From positions 372,001-436,000 of the forward strand of contig NZ_BMXE01000001.1 of NCBI RefSeq assembly GCF_014651595.1: DNA of 64,000 nt, given 5' to 3'. Below are positions 9,304 to 18,113 of the stretch, piece by piece. The notes under the pieces are model-generated. The model worked only from the letters and a program-made list of their open reading frames with translations, made no database searches and was not told the origin of the DNA. Positions within the stretch are counted from its first letter, which is position 1; each line of letters begins with the position of its first letter. The DNA comes from Pseudovibrio japonicus (GTDB lineage Bacteria > Pseudomonadota > Alphaproteobacteria > Rhizobiales > Stappiaceae). The position numbers and the translations under genes are program-made.

Positions 9304-9334
9304 AAAGGGGGTGGGCTCTCAGCCGGCCCCCTTT
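9304..9334. terminator. Shared convergent terminator
   Basis: AAAGGGGG (9304-9311) pairs with CCCCCTTT (9327-9334). The right arm runs into the last codons of the convergent DUF971 gene, so the hairpin can serve both strands. Confidence 0.65.
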
Positions 9335-9698
9335 ACTTCAGTTCCCGGCTCAGGCCGCGTTCTTTCAATTCGCTCAGATAGCGTTTCCACAGCAGATCTT
9401 TTTCATCATTCATTTCCTGGAAGTACCTCCACGTGAAGATCCCAGTATTGTGCATGTCATCAAACGTCAGTTTCACGGCGTAATTGCCAACGGGATCGAC
9501 GCCGATAATGGTCACGCCTTTCTTTCCTGGAACCACTTTCCGTTGATCTGGAGAATGCCCCTGTACTTCTGCTGATGGAGACATGACCCGTAGAAATTCT
9601 GCGGTAAACGCAACCTTGAGGCCATCATCAAAAGTAATTTCAAGAGTTGAACCCTCATTCTTCAGGTGGATCTGCTCAGGCCAACGTGTTTCCGTCAT
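9333..9698 (-). CDS. DUF971 (gamma-butyrobetaine hydroxylase-like N-terminal) protein
   Basis: A 121-residue protein made of one DUF971 domain. It starts WPEQIHLKNEGSTLEITFDD, has SAEVQGHSP in the middle, and VDPVGNYAVKLTFDDMHNTGIFTWRYF near the end, which is the domain's hallmark. The same domain is fused to Mrp-type ATPases in some bacteria and to gamma-butyrobetaine hydroxylase in eukaryotes, and is thought to bind metal or iron-sulfur. Here it lies next to moaA, an iron-sulfur enzyme gene, and 3 kb from mrp, which fits an iron-sulfur role but does not prove it. Confidence 0.85.
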   Translation of the reverse strand: MTETRWPEQIHLKNEGSTLEITFDDGLKVAFTAEFLRVMSPSAEVQGHSPDQRKVVPGKKGVTIIGVDPVGNYAVKLTFDDMHNTGIFTWRYFQEMNDEKDLLWKRYLSELKERGLSRELK

Positions 9699-9887
9699 GT
9701 TTTTTTATCCTTGCCCAACTTCATGGAACTCAGTATTGATGTGTCAGGAATTATACATGTGGTTCTAAGATATTTTCCTAGGTAAATCCACCGGAACTCC
9801 TACCTGATGGATTGACGCTAACTTGTTGCGCACTACATTGGAATTGTTAAATTCGTCACCTAAACAGATACGTGAGTGGAGGTTTCC

Positions 9888-10922
9888 ATGGCGCAGCATG
9901 CCGAGGACAAACAGCAGGGTACACACCCAGCATTGATTGACCCGTTCGGCCGCGCCGTGACGTATCTTCGCGTTTCTGTGACGGATCGCTGTGATTTACG
10001 CTGCGTCTATTGCATGTCTGAGCACATGACGTTCCTTCCCAAGAAGGACGTTCTTTCACTGGAAGAACTGGATCGTCTGTGCACGGTGTTTATTGAAAAA
10101 GGCGTGCGCAGAATTCGTCTGACAGGCGGCGAGCCCTTGGTTCGCAAGAACGTCATGAGCCTCATTCACGGTCTGAAGCGGCATCTCGACAGCGGTGCGC
10201 TTGATGAAGTGACCATCACCACCAACGGCACGCAGCTTGAGCGTTTTGCTGACGAGCTTTATGAAGCGGGTGTGCGCCGTATCAACGTTTCCATCGACAC
10301 GCTGGATGCAGATAAGTTCAAGGATGTTACGCGCTGGGGCGACATTCAAAAGGTCTTCAACGGGATTGAAGCTGCGCAGAAAGCTGGCCTCAAGATTAAG
10401 CTGAATGCCGTTGCGCTGAGGAACTTCAACGAGGACGAACTCATTCCGTTGTTCGAGTGGGCGCATGCACGTGGTCACGATCTGACGTTTATCGAAGCGA
10501 TGCCGCTTGGCGAGATTGAGGGTGATCGGGTTGAGCAGCATCTGCCTTTAAGCGATGTGCGCAAAATGCTTTCCGCCAAGTACACGCTGACGGACATTCC
10601 TTATAAGACCGGCGGCCCTGCCCGCTACATGCGCGTTGAAGAAACCGGTGGCCGTCTTGGCTTCATTACACCGCTGACACATAACTTCTGTGAAAGCTGT
10701 AATCGCGTGCGGGTAACGTGCACCGGACAACTGTTCATGTGTCTTGGTCAGGAAGATCAGAAAGACCTGCGCGCAGCACTGCGTGCCTCTGAAGGAAATG
10801 AAGTGCTTTCCGAAGCGATTGAATCAGCGATTGCACGAAAGCCAAAGGGGCATGATTTTATTATCGACCGGGATAGCAAGTCAGCGACTGGAACGCGTCA
10901 TATGAGTATGACGGGTGGGTGA
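9888..10922 (+). CDS. moaA: GTP 3',8-cyclase MoaA
   Basis: A 344-residue radical SAM enzyme that performs the first step of molybdenum cofactor synthesis with MoaC. The N-terminal radical SAM cluster is Cys35, Cys39 and Cys42 ([11 protein letters not shown]). The second C-terminal cluster is Cys268, Cys271 and Cys285 (FCESCNR...LFMC). The chain ends in the conserved Gly-Gly tail (MSMTGG). A GTG at 9876 is in frame, but its bases form the ribosome binding site TGGAGG of the ATG at 9888, so I choose the latter. mobA and moeA lie 7 kb downstream. Confidence 0.95.
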   Translation: MAQHAEDKQQGTHPALIDPFGRAVTYLRVSVTDRCDLRCVYCMSEHMTFLPKKDVLSLEELDRLCTVFIEKGVRRIRLTGGEPLVRKNVMSLIHGLKRHLDSGALDEVTITTNGTQLERFADELYEAGVRRINVSIDTLDADKFKDVTRWGDIQKVFNGIEAAQKAGLKIKLNAVALRNFNEDELIPLFEWAHARGHDLTFIEAMPLGEIEGDRVEQHLPLSDVRKMLSAKYTLTDIPYKTGGPARYMRVEETGGRLGFITPLTHNFCESCNRVRVTCTGQLFMCLGQEDQKDLRAALRASEGNEVLSEAIESAIARKPKGHDFIIDRDSKSATGTRHMSMTGG

Positions 10923-10954
10923 TTGCAACGTTGATCAGACAAGATAAAGGCAGG

Positions 10955-10987
10955 AAAAAACCCGGTTGTTATACAACCGGGTTTTTT
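10955..10987. terminator. Bidirectional terminator between moaA and the pilin gene
   Basis: AAAAAACCCGGTTGT and ACAACCGGGTTTTTT form a perfect long stem with a 3-nt loop and runs of A and T at either side, able to end both convergent transcripts. Confidence 0.93.
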
Positions 10988-10998
10988 CGAATTAGATA

Positions 10999-11169
10999 TT
11001 ATGTAGTACCGACACCAGTAAGTGCAGTCTTAATGGTTGTAAATAGAGCACTCACTTCTTCACCAGCTGTTGTAACTCCGCCAATAATTACAACAGAAAT
11101 GAGTCCGGCAATCAGACCATATTCAATTGCTGTTGCTCCTGACTCGTCCTTAAGAAACTTAGCGAACAT
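10999..11169 (-). CDS. Flp/Fap-type pilin subunit
   Basis: A 56-residue Flp pilin, the subunit of tight-adherence (Tad) pili. The short basic leader MFAKFLKDESG is followed by ATAIEYGLIAGLISVVIIGG: the Gly before the hydrophobic stretch and the Glu-Tyr pair are the TadV processing signature. An upstream in-frame ATG at 11205 is unlikely; the ATG at 11169 has GGAG about 9 nt upstream. No tad/cpa secretion genes are nearby, so this is a solitary pilin gene served by a locus elsewhere, or a spare copy. Confidence 0.9.
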   Translation of the reverse strand: MFAKFLKDESGATAIEYGLIAGLISVVIIGGVTTAGEEVSALFTTIKTALTGVGTT

Positions 11170-11740
11170 AATTTTAAACTCCGTTTTGAATCCTGCATGC
11201 CCCACTCCTCAACGGGACTGCGGACCAATTATGCCGTCATTTCTTGCCAATTTGTGAATCAAATTCGCCGCGTAATTTAGGTTGGTTCGAGGTATGCAGC
11301 ATTATCAGAGCCATTTGCTGATGCTCACGAATACTGGATACACTTATACCAATTAACTAATTGATTTATTTAGTGTTATTTTTGATTTAAATTGTATTTA
11401 TTAAAGTTACTAATTATTAACCTTGCCTTTTAATTGTCATATTTCCCACTACTTTTAAATAGCAAGCTCCAGTAATTCTCGCTGATCTTCTTGCTCAACG
11501 CTTGCATGGCCTCTTTCTAGAATCCCTAAAATATAAAGGCGCTCGAAGTATCAAACGTTCGCAGAGTGCATTGGGTTTGAGCTAAGGAGCGGTATGCTCT
11601 GTCCACCTATGACGCTCATCACCAAGCCTATTGTTCCGAGTGTCACAGCAACCGCTCACGACAGAATTGTTGGCTTGGGCACTTCGCTATGCCAAGGAGA
11701 AAGGCAGAGCTTAATGAGCCCTTCGCTTCTTGCTGAACCA
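11170..11740. other. AT-rich intergenic region upstream of the pilin gene
   Basis: About 570 bases without a convincing gene. The part from 11330 to 11460 is strikingly AT-rich, a likely upstream regulatory region for the pilin. The 11590-11740 part lies downstream of the DMT transporter gene and has no clear terminator. Confidence 0.5.
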
Positions 11741-12676
11741 TCATTCTGCCGGAGCCAAGCGACCTTTTGCACGCAACATGATCTGTGGTTCCTGCCCGCT
11801 GGCTTTGAGTTCTCTCTGGCGTACGCGCTCGCGGTGGACTGTGTAGAGGCCGGAGCCGACGACGATTAGCATGCCGGTGATGGTGATTGTGTCGGGGATT
11901 TGGCCCCAGACGACAATGCCGATACCGGTTGCCCATAACAGGCCGGTGTAGCGCATGGGGGAGACGACACTCATGTCCCCTATTCTTGTTGCGGTGATTG
12001 CGAAGTAATAGGCACCAATCAGAAATGCGGAGACACCCAGGAGTGGTAGTAGGTGGCTGGTATCTACTGCAATCCATTCTTCGCCTGTTCCCATACCTGC
12101 CCCCATCAAGGTGACGGCTAGGCAGACTACGAAGCACACGCCAGAAGATGGCATTTCCTTTGGCATGGACTTGGTGACCAGATCGCGGAGGGCCATGAAG
12201 AAGACGGCGGCGATGGCGAGGAGTGCCCAGGCGTCGAAACCATCCATGCCGGGACGGATGATAAGGATAACGCCCGCAAACCCGAAGGCGATTGCGGACC
12301 ACCTGCGCCAGCCAACAACCTCTCCGTAAATGATTGCAGCGCCAGCGGTCACAGCCAGAGGCATGGCCTGCAACATGGCGGTCGCATTTGCGATTGGCAT
12401 TTGGGTCAGCGCTGTCAGGTACATAAAGGAGCCGATAATCTCCAGCACAGAGCGGCCTAATACCACCGGATGCAACAACCGACCGGCATTTCGAAAAGCC
12501 CCGGAGAACCAGCACCACATTGCCATGATTGATGTTGTGACCAGACCGCGAAGGAAGATAATCTCTCCCAGCGGCATGGACTGCGCTGTGTATTTGAGCA
12601 GCGCATCGTTGAACATGAAAAAGGCTGTAGACAGAAACATAGCCACAATCGCGCGGCCATTCTCCTTGGCAAGCAT
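11741..12676 (-). CDS. EamA/DMT-family transporter
   Basis: A 311-residue inner-membrane protein of the drug/metabolite transporter superfamily, ten predicted helices in two EamA repeats. Characteristic spots are FFMFNDALLKYTAQSMPLGE with FLRG after helix 1, LTQMPIANATAMLQAMPLAV around helix 4, and the second-repeat AYYFAITATRIGDMSVVSPMRY. The substrate is unknown. The ATG has a GGAG about 11 nt upstream. The C-terminal 40 residues are basic and cytoplasmic. It is a stand-alone gene. Confidence 0.88.
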   Translation of the reverse strand: MLAKENGRAIVAMFLSTAFFMFNDALLKYTAQSMPLGEIIFLRGLVTTSIMAMWCWFSGAFRNAGRLLHPVVLGRSVLEIIGSFMYLTALTQMPIANATAMLQAMPLAVTAGAAIIYGEVVGWRRWSAIAFGFAGVILIIRPGMDGFDAWALLAIAAVFFMALRDLVTKSMPKEMPSSGVCFVVCLAVTLMGAGMGTGEEWIAVDTSHLLPLLGVSAFLIGAYYFAITATRIGDMSVVSPMRYTGLLWATGIGIVVWGQIPDTITITGMLIVVGSGLYTVHRERVRQRELKASGQEPQIMLRAKGRLAPAE

Positions 12677-12854
12677 TTGCTTCGGGCTCCGGGTTTGAAG
12701 AGTGTCTGAGGGTGTACCAAGGTCGTGGCCTTTGGGTTACGACGGTAACAGCCTCTCAAGCGTTGGAGCCACCATATAATAAGCGGCAGGATGCAACGAG
12801 GTGACATTCTGCCGCTTAAGTAGAAATATACTTGAAATATCAGCTAGTTATATA

Positions 12855-14075
12855 TCAGCCAATAACAATGTTCGGAGCTGATCTTGTTGCATCACCGGTT
12901 GGCTGAAGAACACCTTGCCAAAGACCTGAGGCGATTACACCATAGGCCTTTGAGACTGGGCTGTCTGGATTGCTCACAGTGATCGGCGTTCCGGTGTCAG
13001 ACTGTTCTCTGATTTCCATGGTCAGGGGCACTTCACCGAGGAATGGGACTTTCATCTTTTCCGCTTCAGCTTTTGCGCCGCCATGACCAAAGATGTCATG
13101 GGTTCCACCACAATCGGGACAGATGAAGTGGCTCATGTTTTCGACCACACCGAGCACAGGGATGGCTACTTTTTCAAACATAGCGACGCCGCGACGGGCA
13201 TCCAAAAGGGCAAGATCCTGCGGTGTTGAGACAATCAAGGCTCCTGACAGCGGCACCTTTTGAGCCATGGTGAGCTGAACATCGCCGGTTCCCGGTGGCA
13301 GATCAACAATGAGAACATCCAGCTCCCCCCAATCCACTTCACGCAGCATCTGGTTGAGAGCGGACACCACCATTGGTCCACGCCAAATCATGGCTGTGTT
13401 TTCTTCTACCAAAAAGCCGATGGACATGAGTTTGATCCCATGGGCTTCCAGTGGCTTCATAATTCTGTTTTCAAGAACTTCCGGCTGGCCGGAAGCGCCC
13501 ATAAGCTTGGGAATGGATGGACCGTAGATATCCGCATCCAACAGCCCAACTTTCAGCCCCATTGCTGAAAGAGCAAGGGCGACGTTTGCTGATGTTGTAG
13601 ATTTGCCTACACCGCCTTTTCCGGAAGCAACGGCGATGATGTGTTTTACACCCGGCACCCCTTGTTTTCCCGGCATTGGCGGGCCTTTGGGAGGAGCTTT
13701 GCCCATAGTTGGTGGGGGCGTTGATGGCGAGCCTGGCTGTTTTTCTGCGGTGAGCGCAACCAGTACGGTTTCGGCACCAGGGAGAACAGAAACAACTTTC
13801 TCAGCAGCCTGACGCAGGCCTTCCAACCCGGAGGCACGCTCTGCAGGGACCCTGATTGAAAAGACGACCTTCCCACCAGAAACAAAAAGATCCGCCACCA
13901 AATCCTGATCAACAATGTTGCTTTTGCCATCAGGTGACTTCACCTGTTTAAGTACTTCAAGAACGCGTTCCTGCGTCAACCCAGCCATCGTCTCTCCGGT
14001 TTCCTTTTGGTCTTTGCCTGATGCGAAACCGCCTTTGAGGCGTCCCCACATTCCTTTAGGTTTATTGTTGGTCAT
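12855..14075 (-). CDS. mrp: Mrp/NBP35-family iron-sulfur carrier ATPase
   Basis: A 406-residue Mrp protein that binds and transfers [4Fe-4S] clusters. It has an N-terminal MIP18/DUF59-like domain (about residues 30-110), a Pro-rich linker with PSTPPPTMGKAPPKGPPMPG, then the ParA-like ATPase with the deviant Walker A SGKGGVGKST near residue 150 and the cluster-binding CPDC near residue 318. A second candidate start, ATG at 13988 (MAGLTQERVLEVL), has a much better ribosome binding site (GGAGAGACG) and gives the more usual length of 377; the longer form adds a basic N-terminus. I list the longer frame. Confidence 0.9.
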   Translation of the reverse strand: MTNNKPKGMWGRLKGGFASGKDQKETGETMAGLTQERVLEVLKQVKSPDGKSNIVDQDLVADLFVSGGKVVFSIRVPAERASGLEGLRQAAEKVVSVLPGAETVLVALTAEKQPGSPSTPPPTMGKAPPKGPPMPGKQGVPGVKHIIAVASGKGGVGKSTTSANVALALSAMGLKVGLLDADIYGPSIPKLMGASGQPEVLENRIMKPLEAHGIKLMSIGFLVEENTAMIWRGPMVVSALNQMLREVDWGELDVLIVDLPPGTGDVQLTMAQKVPLSGALIVSTPQDLALLDARRGVAMFEKVAIPVLGVVENMSHFICPDCGGTHDIFGHGGAKAEAEKMKVPFLGEVPLTMEIREQSDTGTPITVSNPDSPVSKAYGVIASGLWQGVLQPTGDATRSAPNIVIG

Positions 14076-14593
14076 CGTGCACAGCCTATGAATCTTCTAC
14101 GCGAGCAGAGAGAAAATTTGATTTAGGAAACAGATATGCCTGCAATTTAAATCTGCAAGCTCTCGCCAGCGGTTCTTTATGTTCCTTGGTATACTTCTCG
14201 GGAGGAAGAGAGCAATACAGAATTCATCATTGACGGCCCGTGACCTTTGCGCATTCGCAACGTAAACGGCCAAACCTGCGTTTTTCAGTTGAACTAAATT
14301 GGCTAAAAGTTGAGATAACCAACAAAAATTCACAGATATTTCAATGTACGAAAAAAATTTCATTGCAAATAAAACCTAGCGTCTTCTGAGGATTAGTCAC
14401 TCCCCTAAGGGATCGGCCTTACGCGCGAGGGAACCAGCTTCCTGTTCTTGATACATTAGTACAGCAAACACAGGGGAAGGCGTGGTATTCAGGGCTAACC
14501 AACTCTCTTGCTGCTGCGCACGGGAGCGGGAGAAACGGGCGAAATTCATGCTGACATCTTTGTTCTGCATTTTCCACGAGCTAGGAGGCAATC
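14076..14593. other. Divergent intergenic region between mrp and cpdB
   Basis: 518 bases with the promoters of both genes. No convincing gene. The cpdB-proximal half (14390-14560) has several short inverted repeats, such as TCCCCTAAGGGA and GAAC...GTTC, and could be a structured leader, but I cannot assign it to a known RNA family. Confidence 0.5.
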
Positions 14594-16573
14594 GTGTCTA
14601 ATCCTATTTTGATGAATCGTCGTAGCGTGCTGGGAGGCATGGCCGCTACCGGTGCCATTGCAATGGTGCATCCATATTCTGTTCTTGCAAAAGAGAATAC
14701 AGCGCACTTGCGCTTGATGGAGACAACGGACCTTCACGTCCATGTTGCACCATACGATTACTATGCTGACCGTCCAATGGACACGGCTGGCCTTGCACGC
14801 ACTGCAAGCATCATCAAAAAGCTGCGCTCTGAAGCAACCAACTCCATGCTGGTGGACAATGGTGACTTCCTGCAGGGTAACCCAATGGGTGACTACATTG
14901 CCTATGAGCGCGGCATGCGCGAAGGTGACCTGCACCCGGTCATCAAAGGCATGAACGTTCTGGGTTATGACGCTGGTACTCTGGGCAACCACGAGTTCAA
15001 CTACGGTCTGGACTTCATGATGAAGGTTCTTGCCGGCGCAAACTTCCCGGTTGTTTCCTCCAACGTTTCCAAGGGCACGACTCTTGCTTCCAATGGCCGT
15101 AAAGATGATCTGTTCCTGAAGCCATACACAATCGTTGAGAAGAAGATTAAAGACGGTGCTGGCGTTGAACACACTATCAAAGTGGGCTTCGTCGGTTTCG
15201 TTCCTCCAATGATCATGAACTGGGACTCCCGTCACCTAGTTGGTAAAGCAAACACCCGAGACATGGTGGATGCTGCGCGCGCATGGGTTCCGGAAATGAA
15301 GGAACAGGGCTGCGATCTCATCATCGCGCTCTGCCATGGCGGTATCGCTGGTGGTAGCCATGAAGAAGGTGCTGCAAACACCGCACTGCACATTGCAGGC
15401 GTTGAAGGCATTGATGCGCTGTTTACAGGTCACCAACACGATGTCTTCCCAGGCCCTAACTATGAAGGCATTCCTGGCGTTGATGCTACCAAAGGTACCT
15501 TGCAGGGTAAGCCAGCAGCTATGGGCGGCTTCTGGGGTTCTCACCTTGGCGTAATTGACCTGATGATCGAGCGCGACGGCAACAATGGCTGGCGCATTGC
15601 AAACTTCACCACGGATGTACCTTCTATCTATAAGAAAGAAGGCCGCAAGAGTATTCCTCTTGTCTCCAGTGATGAAGAAGTACTGGCAGCGATTGAAGAC
15701 GATCACAGCAAGACGCTTTCCTACGTGCGCCGCGCTGTTGGCAAAACCTCTGCTCCGCTGCACTCCTACTTCGCTCTGGTTGCTGATGATCCATCCGTTC
15801 AGATCGTTTCCAAAGCACAGACCTGGTACACCAAGGAGATGCTTAAGGACACTGAGTGGGCCGCTCTGCCTGTCCTTTCTGCTGCTGCTCCGTTTAAAGC
15901 TGGTGGCCGTGGTGGTGCGGACTACTACACGGACGTTGCTGCGGGCGATATCGCGATCAAGAACGTTGCTGACCTTTACCTTTACCCGAACACCACGCGT
16001 GCCGTGCTGATCACCGGTAAAGACGTGAAAGAATGGCTTGAGCGTTCTGCTGGTATGTTCAACCAGATCGAAGCAGGCCAGAAGGATCAGGTGCTTCTGG
16101 ACCCTGAGTTCCGCTCTTACAACTTCGATGTGATTGATGGCGTAACATACGAAATCGATCTGACCCAGCCTTCCAAGTACGACGGCAAAGGCAATGTTGC
16201 GCATCCAGATGCAAACCGTATCGTGAACCTTCAGTTTGAAGGCAAGCCAATCGATATGGATCAGAAGTTTGTTGTGGCAACCAACAACTACCGCGCTGGT
16301 GGCGGCGGCAACTTCCCGGGCATCAATGATGATGTAACCATCTTTGTTGGTCCGGATACAAACCGCGACGTGATTGTTCGCTACATTGTGGATCAGGGTA
16401 CCATCAACCCAACCGCTGACGCGAACTGGCACTTCAAGCCTGTTGCAGACACCACTGTTCTGTTCGAAACCGGCCCTGCTGGAGAGAAACATCTGAAAGA
16501 TGTTAAGGGTGTGCAGATTGAAGCTGCTGGTGAAGGCAAAGACGGTTTTGCACTGTACCGCATTACGCTTTAA
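14594..16573 (+). CDS. cpdB: 2',3'-cyclic-nucleotide 2'-phosphodiesterase/3'-nucleotidase, periplasmic
   Basis: A 659-residue bifunctional CpdB enzyme that breaks down extracellular 2',3'-cyclic nucleotides and 3'-nucleotides. The N-terminus carries a twin-Arg signal ([14 protein letters not shown]), so it is probably exported folded by Tat. The metallophosphatase domain has [34 protein letters not shown] and [11 protein letters not shown]; the C-terminal nucleotide-binding domain follows from about residue 370 and has the [13 protein letters not shown] loop. The start is GTG, fixed by an AGGAGG 5 nt upstream. A terminator follows; phosphate or nucleotide scavenging is the likely role. Confidence 0.94.
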   Translation: MSNPILMNRRSVLGGMAATGAIAMVHPYSVLAKENTAHLRLMETTDLHVHVAPYDYYADRPMDTAGLARTASIIKKLRSEATNSMLVDNGDFLQGNPMGDYIAYERGMREGDLHPVIKGMNVLGYDAGTLGNHEFNYGLDFMMKVLAGANFPVVSSNVSKGTTLASNGRKDDLFLKPYTIVEKKIKDGAGVEHTIKVGFVGFVPPMIMNWDSRHLVGKANTRDMVDAARAWVPEMKEQGCDLIIALCHGGIAGGSHEEGAANTALHIAGVEGIDALFTGHQHDVFPGPNYEGIPGVDATKGTLQGKPAAMGGFWGSHLGVIDLMIERDGNNGWRIANFTTDVPSIYKKEGRKSIPLVSSDEEVLAAIEDDHSKTLSYVRRAVGKTSAPLHSYFALVADDPSVQIVSKAQTWYTKEMLKDTEWAALPVLSAAAPFKAGGRGGADYYTDVAAGDIAIKNVADLYLYPNTTRAVLITGKDVKEWLERSAGMFNQIEAGQKDQVLLDPEFRSYNFDVIDGVTYEIDLTQPSKYDGKGNVAHPDANRIVNLQFEGKPIDMDQKFVVATNNYRAGGGGNFPGINDDVTIFVGPDTNRDVIVRYIVDQGTINPTADANWHFKPVADTTVLFETGPAGEKHLKDVKGVQIEAAGEGKDGFALYRITL

Positions 16574-16600
16574 GTCTGAGTGACTTACGCAACTTCTGGG

Positions 16601-16626
16601 AAGCGGGGCCTTGTGCTCCGCTTTTC
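16601..16626 (+). terminator. Rho-independent terminator after cpdB
   Basis: AAGCGGG (16601-16607) pairs with TCCGCTT (16617-16623; one G-T pair), followed by TTTT-C. Confidence 0.7.
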
Positions 16627-16726
16627 TATTTTCGCAAAAAGCGAGCGATTTCAGTGTTTTAAACACTGTATTTTACATTTTTAGAAGAATTTGATGTCAG
16701 ACTTCCCTGAGCAGGAGGATCTGACA

Positions 16727-17185
16727 ATGAGTGTTACGCAGTTATGTTACCGCAGCCGCATTCATTGGCCTGCACTTCGGTATGGCCTTGATGAGGAAGT
16801 TGAGCGTTCGCTGACGCGCATTCGGCGCATCAACTCCATGGCTGGTGTCACCGGCGCACTTATCCTGACAGATAATCACGTTTTTCAGTTGCTGGAAGGA
16901 CCGTGGCCGTCCGTCAAGCGCACGTTTGAGTGTGTTCTTGAAGACAAACGCCACTCCGATCTGACTGTTCTTTCCAATGAAGAGCAGGATTTCAGGCTCT
17001 TTCACAACAGCTGGATGCATTTTTGCGACCTTCGCGAAGATGCTGACCGGGCTCACCCGGGTTTCCTCGGCAATCTGCTTGCTCACCCTGACCGGACATG
17101 CGGTGAAGAGGTGATGGAGCTGCTTCTCCTGCTCTCGATGAATATGAGTGAAAACCAGCTGACCAACCGTCTTGCTCTCATGTAA
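16727..17185 (+). CDS. BLUF-domain blue-light photoreceptor (short type)
   Basis: A 152-residue single-domain BLUF protein, a flavin-binding blue-light sensor. The photochemically essential residues are present: Tyr8 (QLCYRS), Asn36 (RRINSMAGVTGAL) and Gln54 (FQLLEGP); the Asn-to-Gln distance of 18 equals that of AppA. A WM pair (HNSWMHF) stands where the Trp/Met switch lies. The loop after Tyr8 is four residues longer than in AppA. After the domain only a helical tail (GEEVMELLLLLSMNM) follows, so it must signal through a partner. ATG at 16727 has AGGAGG 8 nt upstream; an ATG at 16691 has none. Confidence 0.85.
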   Translation: MSVTQLCYRSRIHWPALRYGLDEEVERSLTRIRRINSMAGVTGALILTDNHVFQLLEGPWPSVKRTFECVLEDKRHSDLTVLSNEEQDFRLFHNSWMHFCDLREDADRAHPGFLGNLLAHPDRTCGEEVMELLLLLSMNMSENQLTNRLALM

Positions 17186-17230
17186 CGCGTGTCTACTCCT
17201 CCTGAGGTGGCTTGGCCACCGCTCCCTCAC

Positions 17231-17277
17231 GCTCCTAAAGGCAACTCTCCTCCTTTGCCTTTAGGAGCCTTTTTTTT
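17231..17277 (+). terminator. Strong rho-independent terminator after the BLUF gene
   Basis: GCTCCTAAAGGCAA (17231-17244) pairs perfectly with TTGCCTTTAGGAGC (17255-17268), followed by eight or more T. Confidence 0.95.
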
Positions 17278-17371
17278 GTGGTTTGGGATGGAAGAGGCTT
17301 TGCACCCTGCTCTATCCTGTTTCACAAGTACTCCAATAATTTAATTCAGAGATTGAAGTTGGAACTCAAGC

Positions 17372-18013
17372 ATGTCAGTTGAGCCAGTTGCGCAAAACAA
17401 AGTGGTCGGTTGCGTGCTTTGTGGGGGAAAGTCCCGTCGCATGGGTGGCGCTGACAAGGCATTGCTGATCTTCGATGGCGTGTCGCTGCTGGAGCATGTC
17501 AGCACACGGCTACAAAGTCAGGTGCAACAGGTCATTGTGAGCGTGAACCAGCCAAGTGATCTCCACACACGACTGGGGCTGCCTTTGCTGGCTGATGAAC
17601 TTAGCGGGCACCTTGGACCGCTGGCTGGTATTCATGCTGCGTTGAGCTGGGTCGAGAAACACGCGCCAGACACAAACGATGTGATGACGGTGGCCGTTGA
17701 TACGCCGTTTTTCCCGACAGATGTGGTTGAGACGCTTTTATCCCACCGAGAGGCTCATATTGATCGACCGATCACCTGTTCCAGCGGTGAGCGTGACCAT
17801 TTTGCGCTTGGGTTGTGGCCTGTTGCGCTGGCGGGTCCGCTGAAAGAGTATCTCCTGAATGGTGGCCGCAGTATCAAAGGCTTCTTTCAGTCTCATCCGC
17901 CTGTCATTGTGGCATTTGGCCATCAGCGTGCGGTTGATCCGTTCTTCAACATCAATACGCCGGAGGATATTCCAGTGGCGCTGGAGCATCTGGCTCGTTT
18001 ACGGGTGCAATAA
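17372..18013 (+). CDS. mobA: Molybdenum cofactor guanylyltransferase
   Basis: A 213-residue MobA that joins GMP to molybdopterin to make the MGD form of the cofactor used by DMSO-reductase-family enzymes. The nucleotide-binding signature is LCGGKSRRMGGADKALL near residue 16; ADELSGHLGPLAGIHAAL and the metal-binding DTPFFP follow, then NINTPEDI close to the end. It lies 100 bp before moeA in the same direction, so the two probably form a unit. Confidence 0.93.
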   Translation: MSVEPVAQNKVVGCVLCGGKSRRMGGADKALLIFDGVSLLEHVSTRLQSQVQQVIVSVNQPSDLHTRLGLPLLADELSGHLGPLAGIHAALSWVEKHAPDTNDVMTVAVDTPFFPTDVVETLLSHREAHIDRPITCSSGERDHFALGLWPVALAGPLKEYLLNGGRSIKGFFQSHPPVIVAFGHQRAVDPFFNINTPEDIPVALEHLARLRVQ

Positions 18014-18113
18014 CGGGAAAATCTATCAGATGCTTGTGGCATCTTTGATTTTTGCCAAATCCTTGTGCGTGACTCTGGTAAATAAAGAAGAACGCCCACT
18101 TAAGTTTTTTGGA

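Noticed and set aside
15236-16666. A 476-codon open frame opposite cpdB and similar long antisense frames opposite gabD, mmsA and the DMT gene
   Set aside because: They mirror real genes with strong motifs, have no ribosome binding site and no recognisable protein features; they follow from the codon bias of the true strand.
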